Positions 55,232-64,000 are shown, counted from the first letter of the stretch. The stretch: 64,000 nucleotides of DNA from JAXGPP01 sp040766885 (GCA_040766885.1 JAXGPP010000007.1:372001-436000); one strand, 5' to 3'. Made by a program: numbers and translations. The notes: generated by a model not told the origin, from the sequence alone.

Positions 55232-56446
55232 TTACCCCATCAGCGCTTCGTTGGGCTGTACTCGCATCGCGCGCCAGATGCCCAGGAAGCTGGAGAGCAC
55301 GGAGATTGCCAGCACGATGACCGCCAATTGCAGCAGGTCCTGATCGGTGAGCACGACACGGCGAGGGAAACGCGGGAACAGCCTCTGCCCGACGACATAG
55401 GCGATCCCGTATCCGAGAGCGCCCAGCGCGATGGCTTGCTGCAGGATCAGGGCTAGAATTGTCCGATTCGGGGCGCCGATGAGCTTCAGCAAGGCGATCG
55501 AGTGCAGTTTGTCGAGCGTCAGCGTATAGAGGATCAGCGCCATAATGATGGCGGCGATGACGGTCAGCAAAGCACGAAACATGCCCAATTGCCTGCGAGC
55601 CTTGTCGACCATGCCCTGGACGAGCAGGTCTTTCTGTCCCTCCTTGGTGAAGACGCCGACGTCGCCCCAGGAGGAAATCACGGCAGCGACCCGGGCGACA
55701 TCCGCCCCGGGAGCGATGCGAACGACTACGGCGCTCAGCTCACGCGATGGTACCGCGGGAAGCTCCCCTGCCGGACGGTTGAGTTGCTCGGTGAGCGCGG
55801 GTTGTTTGATGAAGACTTCGTGGGTCTGGCCGCGACGTTCCCTCGCGGCGCGCTCGAGGCGAATCGCTTCGCCCGCCATGTCGAACTGGATCGATTGCGA
55901 ATCCCACACGGTGGCGAAAGCCATTCCGTCGCCGCCCGAACTTACCATGCCACTGGTAACTCCCACGACCGTGTACGTCTCTTTGCCCAGCTTGATCCGC
56001 TCGTGGAGGTGGAGTCCCAAGCTCTTGTCGGCGACGATCTCAAAGTGGTTCTGACGCAAGGGCCTTCCCGCAATCAGCGGCAGCCACTCTCCCTTGTCCA
56101 GCGGCCAACTCAAGCCGAGAACCGCCATCCGCAGTGGCTTCCCGTTGTGCTGCCGTTGAACCGTGTGGAACACGAACTCCCGTGCCGATTCCACGCCGGG
56201 AACGGCCAACGCGCGGTAGACGAGCGACTTTGGCACACGCGACACCTCCGCAAACGGCCCCCGAGTATCGCGCTGAACCACCCATACGTCGGCCCCGATC
56301 CGCTCGATCAACAGCGTTGCGTCTTCGATCAGACCGCGGTAGATGCCCCCCATGCCCATTACGATCATCAGCAGCATGCCAATGCCCAGCGTGGTCAAGG
56401 CAAAACGGCCGAGGTTGTGCTGAATGTCCTTCCACGCGAGGTTCAT
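55232..56446 (-). CDS. ABC transporter permease (FtsX/MacB/DevC type)
   Basis: The 404-residue permease has one N-terminal span (LTTLGIGMLLMIVMGMGGIY), a large outside domain (about 45-270) and three C-terminal spans (LLTVIAAIIMALILYTLTL, LALILQQAIALGALGYGIAYVV, LLQLAVIVLAISVLSSFLGI), the four-span FtsX plan. The end AMRVQPNEALMG is typical. Its ATG overlaps the HlyD stop (ATGA), so translation is coupled. It should work with the ATPase and adaptor around it; substrate unknown. Confidence 0.94.
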   Translation of the reverse strand: MNLAWKDIQHNLGRFALTTLGIGMLLMIVMGMGGIYRGLIEDATLLIERIGADVWVVQRDTRGPFAEVSRVPKSLVYRALAVPGVESAREFVFHTVQRQHNGKPLRMAVLGLSWPLDKGEWLPLIAGRPLRQNHFEIVADKSLGLHLHERIKLGKETYTVVGVTSGMVSSGGDGMAFATVWDSQSIQFDMAGEAIRLERAARERRGQTHEVFIKQPALTEQLNRPAGELPAVPSRELSAVVVRIAPGADVARVAAVISSWGDVGVFTKEGQKDLLVQGMVDKARRQLGMFRALLTVIAAIIMALILYTLTLDKLHSIALLKLIGAPNRTILALILQQAIALGALGYGIAYVVGQRLFPRFPRRVVLTDQDLLQLAVIVLAISVLSSFLGIWRAMRVQPNEALMG

Positions 56447-57597
56447 GGCGCGGCCACCCTCCGGCCATCGGGAAGAGTCTGACCGCCGGCGGCGGTGAGC
56501 GCGACATCGCCGGGGCGAAGCCCTTCGACGACCTCCACGTTCTCGCGGGCCTCGAGGCCGAGCCGCACCGGCTGCCACTGCGCCCGATTCCCTTCCTTGC
56601 GAAAGACGCCCGCTTCCGCTCCTTGCCACACGATGAATCGGGCAGGCAGGACCGCGACGGAGCTCTTTCGATCGACCTCGACATACACTTCCGCCCGCTG
56701 GCCGATGGCCCAGTTTTGGGGAAGCGACAGGACACGGACATCGACCACGAACTCGCGCGTCTCCCGGTCAGCCTCGCGGCCTAATCGAGAAACCTGGCCT
56801 TCAAAACTCCGCTTCGGCTCGGACCGGAACACGACGCGGGCGGGTTGCCCGACACGCAGCCGGGCCATCTCTGTCTCATCGACCCAAGCAGATACCCAGA
56901 TCTCGTCCAGCGACACGAGGGCCAGGGTCGGACTGCCCGGAACGACAATATCGCCCGGATCGCGATATCGCTTGATGATCAAACCGTCGAACGGTGCATT
57001 GACCTGCGCATCGGCAAGAAGCGCCTGGCGGTACGCCAGGTTTCTCTCCGCAGCGATCAGTTGCTTTCCTCCCTCGACGAGTGCCGCCTCGGCGCGGGCC
57101 AGACCGGCCTCGGCGATCCGGAAAGCCTCCGTCGCCTTCTCGCTTTCCTGTTCCGACATGGCGTTGGAGGAAACGAGCCGCCGCGAGCGCTCGTGGTCGC
57201 GCCGCGCCTGCTCCAGGACCACCGCCGTCTGTTCCCGATCGGCCTTGAGACGGGTGATCGCCGCCTCGGCCGAGGCGATGTTCGCCTGGGCGATCTCTAC
57301 TTGTTGAGCCAGGTCGGAGTCATCCAGCGTGAAGAGGGGCTGGCCCGCTTTGACCTCGTCCCCCTGGTCGACGAGCAGTCTCTCGATGCGTCCGGCAATC
57401 TCCGGGCTGATCGTCGATTTGACCCGCGCCTCCAGTGTGCCGGTGCCCATCACCTCGGCGACAATCTCGCCCAACTCCACCCGGTGCTCGGTGACCGGCA
57501 TGGGGGAGAATTTCAGCCAGTAGGCAAAGCCGGCCACCAAGGCGACGGCTGCCAAGAGCTTTGCAGCCCGCCATATCCATCGTGTTAAGTTAGACAA
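56443..57597 (-). CDS. HlyD/MacA-type periplasmic adaptor
   Basis: The 384-residue protein has an N-terminal anchor span (LLAAVALVAGFAYWLKF), a split lipoyl/barrel-sandwich region (GTLEARVKSTISPEIAGRIE and VNAPFDGLIIKRYRDPGDIV), a long coiled-coil hairpin between them (about 95-200) and a beta-barrel domain after. It links an inner-membrane ABC exporter to the outer membrane or envelope. It is the first gene of the adaptor-permease-ATPase set. A histidine-rich lipoprotein lies 175 bp upstream on the same strand. Confidence 0.94.
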   Translation of the reverse strand: MSNLTRWIWRAAKLLAAVALVAGFAYWLKFSPMPVTEHRVELGEIVAEVMGTGTLEARVKSTISPEIAGRIERLLVDQGDEVKAGQPLFTLDDSDLAQQVEIAQANIASAEAAITRLKADREQTAVVLEQARRDHERSRRLVSSNAMSEQESEKATEAFRIAEAGLARAEAALVEGGKQLIAAERNLAYRQALLADAQVNAPFDGLIIKRYRDPGDIVVPGSPTLALVSLDEIWVSAWVDETEMARLRVGQPARVVFRSEPKRSFEGQVSRLGREADRETREFVVDVRVLSLPQNWAIGQRAEVYVEVDRKSSVAVLPARFIVWQGAEAGVFRKEGNRAQWQPVRLGLEARENVEVVEGLRPGDVALTAAGGQTLPDGRRVAAP

Positions 57598-57772
57598 GCG
57601 ACCACTCTCCTCCAGTCCTCCGAGTTCGTTCCGGACTGAGTCTCAGATGATTCCGCCTGTCGTTGGGTTACAAGGCGCGGGTTCGGGCGGGCGGTATTCT
57701 CCTCACTCCCTTAAAAGGCGGCAGGCAGGCTGAGAGGGCCGTTCACAACTGATCTGTTGATCGTGGTCTGTG

Positions 57773-57955
57773 TTAGTCGTGATCGTGGCCGGCATGCTCG
57801 TCCGTATCGGCACCATGGTCATGACCATCACCTTCAAAATGCTCTCCCGCCGGCGTCGTGGGGGAATCTGCGGCGGGCTGATTCGACTCGCATCCGACTG
57901 CCACCAGACTGAGGGTCAGGAGAGCAGCCGCGGTGGGGCGGAGGACGCATTTCAT
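57773..57955 (-). CDS. Small histidine/aspartate-rich lipoprotein
   Basis: The 60-residue product has a lipoprotein signal with LVAVGC lipobox (Cys22). The 38-residue mature part ends in HFEGDGHDHGADTDEHAGHD-type sequence with six His and many Asp/Glu. This would bind zinc, nickel or copper at the envelope. An AAAGGT lies upstream. The gene sits between the ABC-2 permease pair and the HlyD exporter set on the same strand and may be part of one transcript. Confidence 0.75.
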   Translation of the reverse strand: MKCVLRPTAAALLTLSLVAVGCESNQPAADSPTTPAGEHFEGDGHDHGADTDEHAGHDHD

Positions 57956-58072
57956 AATCGGACTACCTTTCGTGATTTCCTGTTGGTCAAAGGTCGAGGG
58001 TCGGTCTGATGCAGACTTACTGGCGGCCGGGGCTCGCCTCCACTCGCCCGGTGCAACATTTTCCCGCCCCGG

Positions 58073-58861
58073 TCAAGAGGCCTGCTCTGCACGGACCAGT
58101 TCGCGTTGGCCCAAGACCAACACGGCCAGAGCCAGGAGGGCGACCGCAAAGGTCAGCAGCGCGGCGATATGTTGCCAGGCCGGCGCGGCGCTGAACAACA
58201 GTCGCTCGTCGAAGTGGATATGGGACGGCAGACTATCCCATCCCTTGGCTTTGAGCCCCAGCGCCCGGAGGTGGTACTGCACGGTGATCTGGTGAACGTT
58301 GGCCGGCAGCCAGGTAAGGACGAATTCAGAAAGGAAGGTATAGCCCACGGCTGCGACCATCGCCCGGCGGAGGAAGATCACACCCAACAGCGCATAAAGC
58401 GATCCGTATGCCAGGCAAGCGAGCACCGTCAGGCCGGCAAGTACGAACCAGTCGCGGAAAGCGTCTTCCTCCGGACGAATGTATGCGATCGCCGCCGTCA
58501 GCGCAACGAAGTCGACGATCAGGGTCCAGGCGACCGCAGCCAAGTACTTGCCGACGACGGCCCCCGTCTTTCCGGCCGGGCGCATCGCCAGATAAATCCA
58601 GGTTTGACCCTCCAGCTCGGCGTGGACGATCGGCGTGACCCACAGCAGAAGCGACAGGATGGTCACGATCTGCGGCACCAAGGCAAACAACGCCACCGCC
58701 GCGAAGCCCTCCCGTTCCAGGTGCGCCTCCTGCCCCTGGACAAGGATCACAATCACCAGCGGAAACAACGCCAGCGCGGCGCCGAATATCAGCCGCGGCG
58801 CACTGAGCGAACGGCTCCACTCGAAGCGAAAGACGGCCCAGATCGCGCGCAGGCTGATCAC
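58073..58861 (-). CDS. ABC-2 type permease
   Basis: The 262-residue protein probably starts at the GTG at 58861, which overlaps the stop of the ATPase (GTGA). A longer frame upstream lies inside that gene. It has about six spans (LIFGAALALFPLVIVILVQ, IVTILSLLLWVTPIVHAEL, AVAWTLIVDFVALTAAIAYI, LAGLTVLACLAYGSLYALLG, ALLTFAVALLALAVLVLG). The layout is that of GldF/NosY-like permeases. It forms an exporter with the ATPase at 58858-59790. Confidence 0.88.
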   Translation of the reverse strand: MISLRAIWAVFRFEWSRSLSAPRLIFGAALALFPLVIVILVQGQEAHLEREGFAAVALFALVPQIVTILSLLLWVTPIVHAELEGQTWIYLAMRPAGKTGAVVGKYLAAVAWTLIVDFVALTAAIAYIRPEEDAFRDWFVLAGLTVLACLAYGSLYALLGVIFLRRAMVAAVGYTFLSEFVLTWLPANVHQITVQYHLRALGLKAKGWDSLPSHIHFDERLLFSAAPAWQHIAALLTFAVALLALAVLVLGQRELVRAEQAS

Positions 58862-59790
58862 AGCATGCCCCTCCGAATCCGCACCAGCGAGCTGAAAAGA
58901 GATTGCAGCGAGTCGTCGGCCGATCGCAATTCGTAGATCTCGATGCCGCTGGAGTCGAGCCACTCGGCCATCCGGCCGTAGAGCATCGCGGGACTTCGCG
59001 TCGAGATCACCAGCGAGTGGGGTTCGTCACCGAGCCGCACCGACTCCACGGCGCCCTGCCCAATCAATCTTTGGGCAAGTTGCCGGGGATTGTTGGTCCG
59101 GATGCGGATCTCGCTGGACAAATCGGCCAGCACCTCCTGCATCTCGTCGGCCGAGCCGACTGCCAGCAGCCGGCTGCCATAGATCAGCAGGAACGAATGG
59201 GTGATCGCCTCAACCTCGTAGAGGATATGGCTGGCCAGTAGCACGCTCCGCCCCAAATGCACCCATTCGCGGAGCAACTCTGTGAGCGCGTGGCGGCCGA
59301 CCGGATCCAGGCCGTTGAACGGCTCGTCGAGAATCAGCAGTTCGGGCTCATGGGCGATCGCCTGGGCGAGTTTCGCCCGCTGACGCATGCCGCGCGAGTA
59401 CTCTCCCACTTTGCGGTGCATGGCCGGAGCGAGACCAACGCGCTCCAGGGACTCTTCCGCCCGCCGTCGGGCTTCACTCCTTCCGAAGCCATACAGTTCG
59501 AGCAGATACGAGACCCACTCCAAACCAGTCACGTTGGGATGAAGTACATCCTGCTCGGGGCAGAGGCCGATGCGGCGCAGCACTCCCCGGTTGTTCCAAG
59601 GCCGTTGGCCAAACACGCGTACCCGGCCAATCGTGGGCCGAAGCTGCCCGGTAATGAGGTTGATGAGAGTGCTCTTGCCTGACCCGTTCGGTCCCAGCAG
59701 CCCGTGGGCGCCGCGGGGCAATGCGAGAGAAATCTCATTGACCCCGATCACCGATTTGTAGAGTTTGGTAACGCCCTTCAGTTCAATCAT
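58858..59790 (-). CDS. ABC-2 transporter ATP-binding protein
   Basis: The 310-residue subunit has Walker A LLGPNGSGKSTLI, Q-loop GLCPEQDVLH, signature YSRGMRQRAKLAQAI, Walker B LLILDEPFNGLDP and the switch ASHILYEVE. The C-terminal 90 residues (EIRIRTNNPRQLAQRLIGQG) form the accessory domain usual for ABC-2 ATPases such as NosF/GldA. It overlaps the permease after it and follows another permease by 9 bases, in a four-gene run. Confidence 0.95.
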   Translation of the reverse strand: MIELKGVTKLYKSVIGVNEISLALPRGAHGLLGPNGSGKSTLINLITGQLRPTIGRVRVFGQRPWNNRGVLRRIGLCPEQDVLHPNVTGLEWVSYLLELYGFGRSEARRRAEESLERVGLAPAMHRKVGEYSRGMRQRAKLAQAIAHEPELLILDEPFNGLDPVGRHALTELLREWVHLGRSVLLASHILYEVEAITHSFLLIYGSRLLAVGSADEMQEVLADLSSEIRIRTNNPRQLAQRLIGQGAVESVRLGDEPHSLVISTRSPAMLYGRMAEWLDSSGIEIYELRSADDSLQSLFSSLVRIRRGML

Positions 59791-59799
59791 GGTCGGAAG

Positions 59800-60699
59800 T
59801 CAAATCCGCATCGGTGACGAAATTCGCCGGTAAAGCACTGACGTGGAGACAACGGTGATCGCGGCCAGCATGGCCACTGCCGGCAGTAGTGCCGCGGACG
59901 TATTGCCGGCGCCGAATACCCAACTCTGAACTTCTCCCAACGTGTGATAGAGCGATACCAGAAGCCAATAATCGGAAATCGTCCGCCCGGAGGTTCCCAG
60001 CAGGAACAGGTACACGGCCCAACCGACAATCCATACGGCAAACCAGGCGAATCCCGCGTAGCGGGTCTCACTGGTGAGCGAGGAAAAGGCCAGCGCCAGC
60101 GTGCTCGTCGGCAGCACGACGACCACCGAAGCGGTGACGATCCGCAGCGGCAGATCCCAAGTCTGGCCGACTACACTCAGGTCGGGCGAGAGGAGCACGG
60201 CGAACAAGTACAGCCCCAGCGCCGGCACCGTGGTGATCATCAGCACGAACGCCCAGACGACGGCGAGCTTGCCGGCCAGATACTCCAGCCGGGTCAGCGG
60301 CCGCGAGAAGTAGAGCAGGAACGCCCGCGACCGCACATCCTGGGCAATGAGCGGCGGAGCGACCAGCCCGATCAGCAAGAGCATGAGCAACCCCTGGGGA
60401 TAGCGGAAGAACGTCATCAGGAGCCAGGTCCAGATCTCATGCCGCTCCATGCTCGGCGGCATACCCGGAATCATCCCGGTGGCGAGCTCGCGCAACTCGC
60501 CCTGGCTCAGCCACTGTTCGTAGCCGAAGAACGCCGCCCCCATGTAGAGCGCCGGGATCCAGGTGACAAACAGCAGCCGGCGCAGCCAGTAGTTCTTCCA
60601 GGCGAGGACCACGCCCGTCTGGGTGATGACCCAGGCCCGCAGCGGCTCGGCGGTTCGGCGGCCTTCCCAGGCGCGGTATCCAAGATCATGGATGGGCAT
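59800..60699 (-). CDS. ABC-2 type permease
   Basis: The 299-residue protein starts with the sequence PIHDLGYRAWEGRRT, typical of planctomycete ABC-2 permeases. It has about six spans (LLFVTWIPALYMGAAFFGY, LLMLLLIGLVAPPLIAQDV, LAVVWAFVLMITTVPALGLY, VVVVLPTSTLALAFSSL, FAVWIVGWAVYLFLLG, AVAMLAAITVVSTSVLY). Its start overlaps the end of the upstream ATPase by 14 bases, so it pairs with that subunit. Cargo is unknown. Confidence 0.9.
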   Translation of the reverse strand: MPIHDLGYRAWEGRRTAEPLRAWVITQTGVVLAWKNYWLRRLLFVTWIPALYMGAAFFGYEQWLSQGELRELATGMIPGMPPSMERHEIWTWLLMTFFRYPQGLLMLLLIGLVAPPLIAQDVRSRAFLLYFSRPLTRLEYLAGKLAVVWAFVLMITTVPALGLYLFAVLLSPDLSVVGQTWDLPLRIVTASVVVVLPTSTLALAFSSLTSETRYAGFAWFAVWIVGWAVYLFLLGTSGRTISDYWLLVSLYHTLGEVQSWVFGAGNTSAALLPAVAMLAAITVVSTSVLYRRISSPMRI

Positions 60700-61618
60700 G
60701 GCCGTCCTCGCGTATCGCTTCGAGGAAGATCTCTTCCAGCGAAGTCCGCTCGGGAATCAGGCTGGAAATCGTCACGCCGGTTTCCTGAGCCCATTGCCAG
60801 ATTCGCGGCGGAGCCGTCTCGCGGCCGCTGGAAAACGTCAGGCTTCCTCCCGCCACCTCGTGGACCTCGATGCCCTCGTGCCGCAAGCGATCGGCGAGCC
60901 GTTCGGCCGCCCCGAGCACGCGGAGATGGTAGGCAGGCGACTTGGGACGGCTGAGCACGTCGAGCCGTTCGACAACGCGGACGCGGCCTTTCGCCAGGAT
61001 GATGACTGCTTCGCAGAGCGCCTGCACGTCGGGCAGGATGTGGGTCGAAACGAGCACCGTCTTCCCCGCCCGGCCTGCGAGGACGCGGATGCGGCTGAGC
61101 ATGGTCTGGCGTTCCTCCGGGTCAAGCCCGGAAGTTGGTTCGTCGAGGATCAACAGAGGCGGGTCGTGGACGATCGCCTGGGCGAATTTCAGCTTCTGCC
61201 GCATGCCGTGGGAATAGGTTTCGACCGGGCGGTAGCGTTCCTGCTCCACGCCGCAAAAATCAAGGATCTCGTGTGCCCGGCGGAGGGCCTCGAGCGAGGG
61301 CAGGCCCGACAACCGGGCGGCGAAACGGACCATTTCCACGCCGCTCAGACCCGGCAGGTAGGAATCGTCTTCGGGCATGTAACCGACACGGGCCCGGATC
61401 AAGCGGGCATCGCGCCCCAGCCGAAAGCCCAGCACTTCGCCCGAGCCGCCGGAGGATCTGACGAGTCCCAACAGCAGCTTGATGAGGGTGCTCTTTCCGG
61501 CTCCATTGGGCCCCAGCAGCCCGGTCACTCCGCGCTGGACGGTAAGTGAGACACCGTCCAGCGCACGCATCCGCCCGTAGTCTTTGGTGACATTTTCCAG
61601 CCGGACCAGCGTATCCAT
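60686..61618 (-). CDS. ABC-2 transporter ATP-binding protein
   Basis: The 310-residue subunit begins at the ATG at 61618, next to the conserved LVRLENVTKDYG start. It has Walker A LLGPNGAGKSTLI, Q-loop YMPEDDSYLPGL, signature YSHGMRQKLKFAQAI, Walker B LLILDEPTSGLDP and switch STHILPDV. The C-terminal domain ends in RTSLEEIFLEAIRED, as in drug-efflux and NatA-like ATPases. It is the first gene of the run ATPase-permease-ATPase-permease and is divergent from a Ser/Thr kinase. Confidence 0.95.
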   Translation of the reverse strand: MDTLVRLENVTKDYGRMRALDGVSLTVQRGVTGLLGPNGAGKSTLIKLLLGLVRSSGGSGEVLGFRLGRDARLIRARVGYMPEDDSYLPGLSGVEMVRFAARLSGLPSLEALRRAHEILDFCGVEQERYRPVETYSHGMRQKLKFAQAIVHDPPLLILDEPTSGLDPEERQTMLSRIRVLAGRAGKTVLVSTHILPDVQALCEAVIILAKGRVRVVERLDVLSRPKSPAYHLRVLGAAERLADRLRHEGIEVHEVAGGSLTFSSGRETAPPRIWQWAQETGVTISSLIPERTSLEEIFLEAIREDGHAHP

Positions 61619-61872
61619 CAACAACCTTCGCGTTCGATGCCCAGCCACGTTGCGGTCTTCTATAGATTCGTGCCGTACCGCGGCATTATTGGAATGGTAC
61701 CCCGCCCCACCCTCCATTGGAACGGCGATCCGGGAGCCCATCCAGGGAGTTGCCGGCGCTCGTGAGGGTCCCCGATTGCCAGCAGGGCCGCGATCGATCA
61801 GAATCAAGGGTGGCAAGTACAGCTCATCCCGCCGGGCAGGCGAGGCGACCATCATCTCTCAGGAGCGTGGCC

Positions 61873-62760
61873 ATGGCGTTATTGGATCGGCTGAAGGGTG
61901 GACAAGGTGCGCCAATCAAGGCCGCCAAGAAACGTCTCGATATCCGATCACGTTTCGAGGTACTCCGCGAGCCTTATCCAGGCAGAAAGTCTAAAGTCTA
62001 TCTCGCGCGCGACAAGCAGTCGGGCGAGCAGGTCGCGATCAAGGTGCTCGACGCCAAGAAGGCGGCCGAGTTCGAGGCCCGGTTCAAGGGTCTCAACAAG
62101 CCCTCCGAGGGCGAGATTGCCGCGCAGTTCAACCACCCGTACATCTGCCGTACGATCGAGTTCGGCACGACGACGGAAGGCGCTCCGTACTTGATCATGG
62201 AGTCACTGGGGGCGGCCTTGAACACGATTCTCGGCGTCGGGCCGGACGCCATCGCCGGACGGCGCCTGAAGTACCTCGCGCAAGTCGGCGAGGCGCTCGA
62301 TGTGGTGCACAAGGCGGGAATCCTGCACCGCGATGTGTGCCCCCGCAACCTCCTGTTTACCGAGGACGGCGAGACGCTCAAGCTCACCGACTTCGGAATG
62401 GCGGTACCGGCGACAGGCCGCTTCCTGGAACCAGGAAACCGCACGGGTACGCCGGCCTATATGGCGCCGGAACTGGTTCGCCTGCACAAGACCGACCAGA
62501 GGCTGGATATTTTCGCCTTCGGGGTGATCGCCTACGAAATGTTCGCCGCCACGTCGCCCTGGCCGGGCGAGTCGGGAGGGAGCGGCGCCGTGTGGCATAC
62601 CAGCCAGCCAACAGACCTCTGCGAGCACTGCCCCGAGATCCACCCGAGTCTGGCGGAAGCGATCATGAAGTGCGTTCAGCCAGACCTGAGCAAGCGCTGC
62701 CCGTCGATGACCCACTTCCTCACCATGCTCCGTCGCGCACCGCGAGAGACGGCGGAGTAA
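61873..62760 (+). CDS. Serine/threonine protein kinase-like, altered catalytic loop
   Basis: The 295-residue protein has AGGAG before the ATG and a single kinase domain with no membrane span. The ATP Lys is in VAIKVL (Lys57), the catalytic loop is HRDVCPRNLL (Asp154), DFG is in LTDFGMAVP, and the APE-like step is TPAYMAPELV. The glycine-rich loop is degenerate (EPYPGRKSKVYLAR). In the catalytic loop the usual HRDxK Lys is replaced by Cys156. It may still be active, since Asp154, the loop Asn and DFG remain. It is divergent from the ABC-2 operon. Confidence 0.9.
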   Translation: MALLDRLKGGQGAPIKAAKKRLDIRSRFEVLREPYPGRKSKVYLARDKQSGEQVAIKVLDAKKAAEFEARFKGLNKPSEGEIAAQFNHPYICRTIEFGTTTEGAPYLIMESLGAALNTILGVGPDAIAGRRLKYLAQVGEALDVVHKAGILHRDVCPRNLLFTEDGETLKLTDFGMAVPATGRFLEPGNRTGTPAYMAPELVRLHKTDQRLDIFAFGVIAYEMFAATSPWPGESGGSGAVWHTSQPTDLCEHCPEIHPSLAEAIMKCVQPDLSKRCPSMTHFLTMLRRAPRETAE

Positions 62761-62899
62761 CAGCAGGAGTAGGTTTGCTCAGGGAGTGGAGGTTTGCTCG
62801 AGGTGAGGTTGAAGCAGTCATTACCATAGTCTGGACTGCGGCCGACGAAGCGGACGTCGGCCACAGCCCAACTTGTGATCGCCCCGGCATCGCGTCGCG

Positions 62900-64000
62900 C
62901 TATGCCCGGCCCGCCGCAGCCTGGGCCTGCACATCGCGGGCCGCCTTGGCAAGGCACGAATAAAGCTCCTCGAGGTTCTTTTCCTCGACTGCCGAGAAGG
63001 CGATGCGAATGTCGCGTTCGCCGTCGGCAATCACGCCGACGCCGTACTGGTCGAGCAGGTGCCGCCGGAAGGTTTCGGCATTGATTCCCTTCAGCCTGAG
63101 GCACATGAAGTAGCCGGCGTTGAAGGGGTAGACGTCCCACAGGGAAGCGTAATCGGGCCGGCTGAGGATTTCCTTGACCTTCAGCGCACGGGCCTGGAGC
63201 GTATCTTTCCTCTCGCGGCGCTCCTCGACCAGCGACTGGCAGGCCATGGCCTTGGCGAGGATCGACTGGGCCGGCTGGGAGGCGTTGGAAACCGCGCTTC
63301 GGATCGCGCCGGCAACCTTCTTTTCCAACGCTCCGTACACTGCTTCGTCGCTGAGGAAGGCCCGGGTGCTGAATGTCAGCATGCCGGCGCGGAATCCCCA
63401 CACGAATTCCTCCTTGGTCGGGCCGTCGACCTTGATGGCGAGGATGCGCTCGTGACAGCCGGCCAGCCGGGCGAAGAGCGATTCCGGGAACACCTCATCG
63501 CCGTAGAACAACCCGAAATAGGCGTCGTCGGTGACGACCACCAGGTCGCGGCCATCGTCGGCGGCTTCGCAGAGCACTGCGGCCACCTGTTCGGCGTCTG
63601 CCTTGGTGATCGAGTAGCCTGTCGGATTGTTGGGGAAATTGAGGATCAGAACCGTCTTCCAGCTTCCGGCTCGGGTCGCCAGGGCCTGGCGAAGCGCTTC
63701 GATGTTGAAACCGCCGCTGGCGCTGAAGAACGGGAATGTGGCCAACTGGGCCTGGAAACGCACGCCAAACAGCAACTCGTAATTCTCCCAGAACTTGTCG
63801 GGCATGAGCACCATGTCGCCCTTGTCGACGAACAGGTCGCCCACCAGGCTGAGCGCGTGGGTTACACCGCTGGTCACGATCGGCGTCGAGAAGCTCTTGC
63901 CTGCCAGACTGGGATTCTTACGCAGCAGCTCTTCGCGCCAAGCTTTGCGAAGCTGCGGGTTGCCGGTGGCGGGCGCGTAGGTCAGCGCTTCGGCAGGCGT
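62900..64000 (-). CDS. Class I/II aminotransferase (PLP-dependent), 5' end outside window
   Basis: The frame runs open to the window edge, giving the last 366 residues. Fold type I text is clear: TYAPATGNPQLRKAWREELL, VTSGVTHALSLVG, LILNFPNNPTGYS with the cofactor-binding Asn, VVVTDDAYFGLFY with Asp and Tyr, and AIKVDGPTKEEFVWGFRAG where the Lys before DGPTKEE or in TKEE is the likely PLP Schiff-base position. It ends with the small C-domain (NAGYFMCLRLKG, IRIAFSAVEEKNLEELY). It should be a cytoplasmic amino-acid or related transaminase; specificity is unknown. Confidence 0.9.
   Translation of the reverse strand, partial: TPAEALTYAPATGNPQLRKAWREELLRKNPSLAGKSFSTPIVTSGVTHALSLVGDLFVDKGDMVLMPDKFWENYELLFGVRFQAQLATFPFFSASGGFNIEALRQALATRAGSWKTVLILNFPNNPTGYSITKADAEQVAAVLCEAADDGRDLVVVTDDAYFGLFYGDEVFPESLFARLAGCHERILAIKVDGPTKEEFVWGFRAGMLTFSTRAFLSDEAVYGALEKKVAGAIRSAVSNASQPAQSILAKAMACQSLVEERRERKDTLQARALKVKEILSRPDYASLWDVYPFNAGYFMCLRLKGINAETFRRHLLDQYGVGVIADGERDIRIAFSAVEEKNLEELYSCLAKAARDVQAQAAAGRA

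Overview
GC-rich 64 kb chromosomal segment from a planctomycete, most likely near Pirellulales. The pointers are a DUF1207 protein, a surface-type protein with a planctomycete LEPR-xLL-like N-terminal motif (PLERRELLS), a YncE-propeller/phosphoesterase fusion, a sulfatase beside a MoxR ATPase, a YjgF/RidA-like tandem protein of the chorismatase-like kind, and many secreted proteins of unknown role. There is no rRNA operon or CRISPR array. The only tRNA found is tRNA-Pro(GGG). Genes run in short, often convergent groups on both strands, and the first and last genes are cut by the window edges.

Region 1 (1-19 kb) is a carbohydrate-breakdown neighbourhood: an L-fucose/L-arabinose isomerase-like C-terminus, then tex, an unclassified glycosidase-like protein, a heparinase II/III-type lyase, an SGNH esterase, a GNAT acetyltransferase, a GH29 alpha-L-fucosidase, a large parallel beta-helix protein, a YncE/phosphoesterase fusion, a neutral-ceramidase-like protein and a secreted sugar-isomerase-like TIM barrel. 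Most carry signal peptides and no SusC/SusD pair is seen, so degradation of a fucose-containing or acidic polysaccharide is an inference. Region 2 (19-27 kb) holds an RTX-repeat/calpain protease, a propeller-like unknown, a second beta-helix protein, tRNA-Pro, pyrF, ndk and a DUF1207 protein.

Region 3 (27-37 kb) is accessory DNA. A group II intron (RT/maturase and domain V visible) is split by a complete 1629-bp IS66-type element with 19-bp inverted repeats and an 8-bp target duplication. The intron itself interrupts one of two copies of a roughly 165-bp repeat that carries a strong sigma70-like promoter and a conserved, possibly structured RNA segment. Between the two copies lies a complete IS4-type element inserted in a 14-nt tandem repeat. 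Next come a 5'-truncated RHS protein whose C-terminal tip resembles a papain-like peptidase toxin, a small membrane protein that could be its immunity partner, a lipoprotein, and a block of palindromic REP-like repeats.

Region 4 (37-54 kb) contains a sulfatase, a MoxR ATPase, a PA14/PKD/TPR protein translationally coupled to a glycerophosphodiesterase, a DUF4142 protein, a cytidylate-kinase-like protein, the RidA-like protein, a secreted (alpha/alpha)-type putative glycosidase, small secreted proteins, a two-PDZ protein, an unlisted 58-residue membrane protein with its own terminator, an RluD-type pseudouridine synthase and a membrane TPR protein.

Region 5 (54-64 kb) is a minus-strand transporter cluster: two ABC-2 ATPase/permease pairs, a histidine-rich lipoprotein, then an HlyD adaptor with a MacB/DevC-type permease and ATPase. 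A Ser/Thr kinase with an altered catalytic loop is divergent from it, and the window ends in a class I/II aminotransferase.
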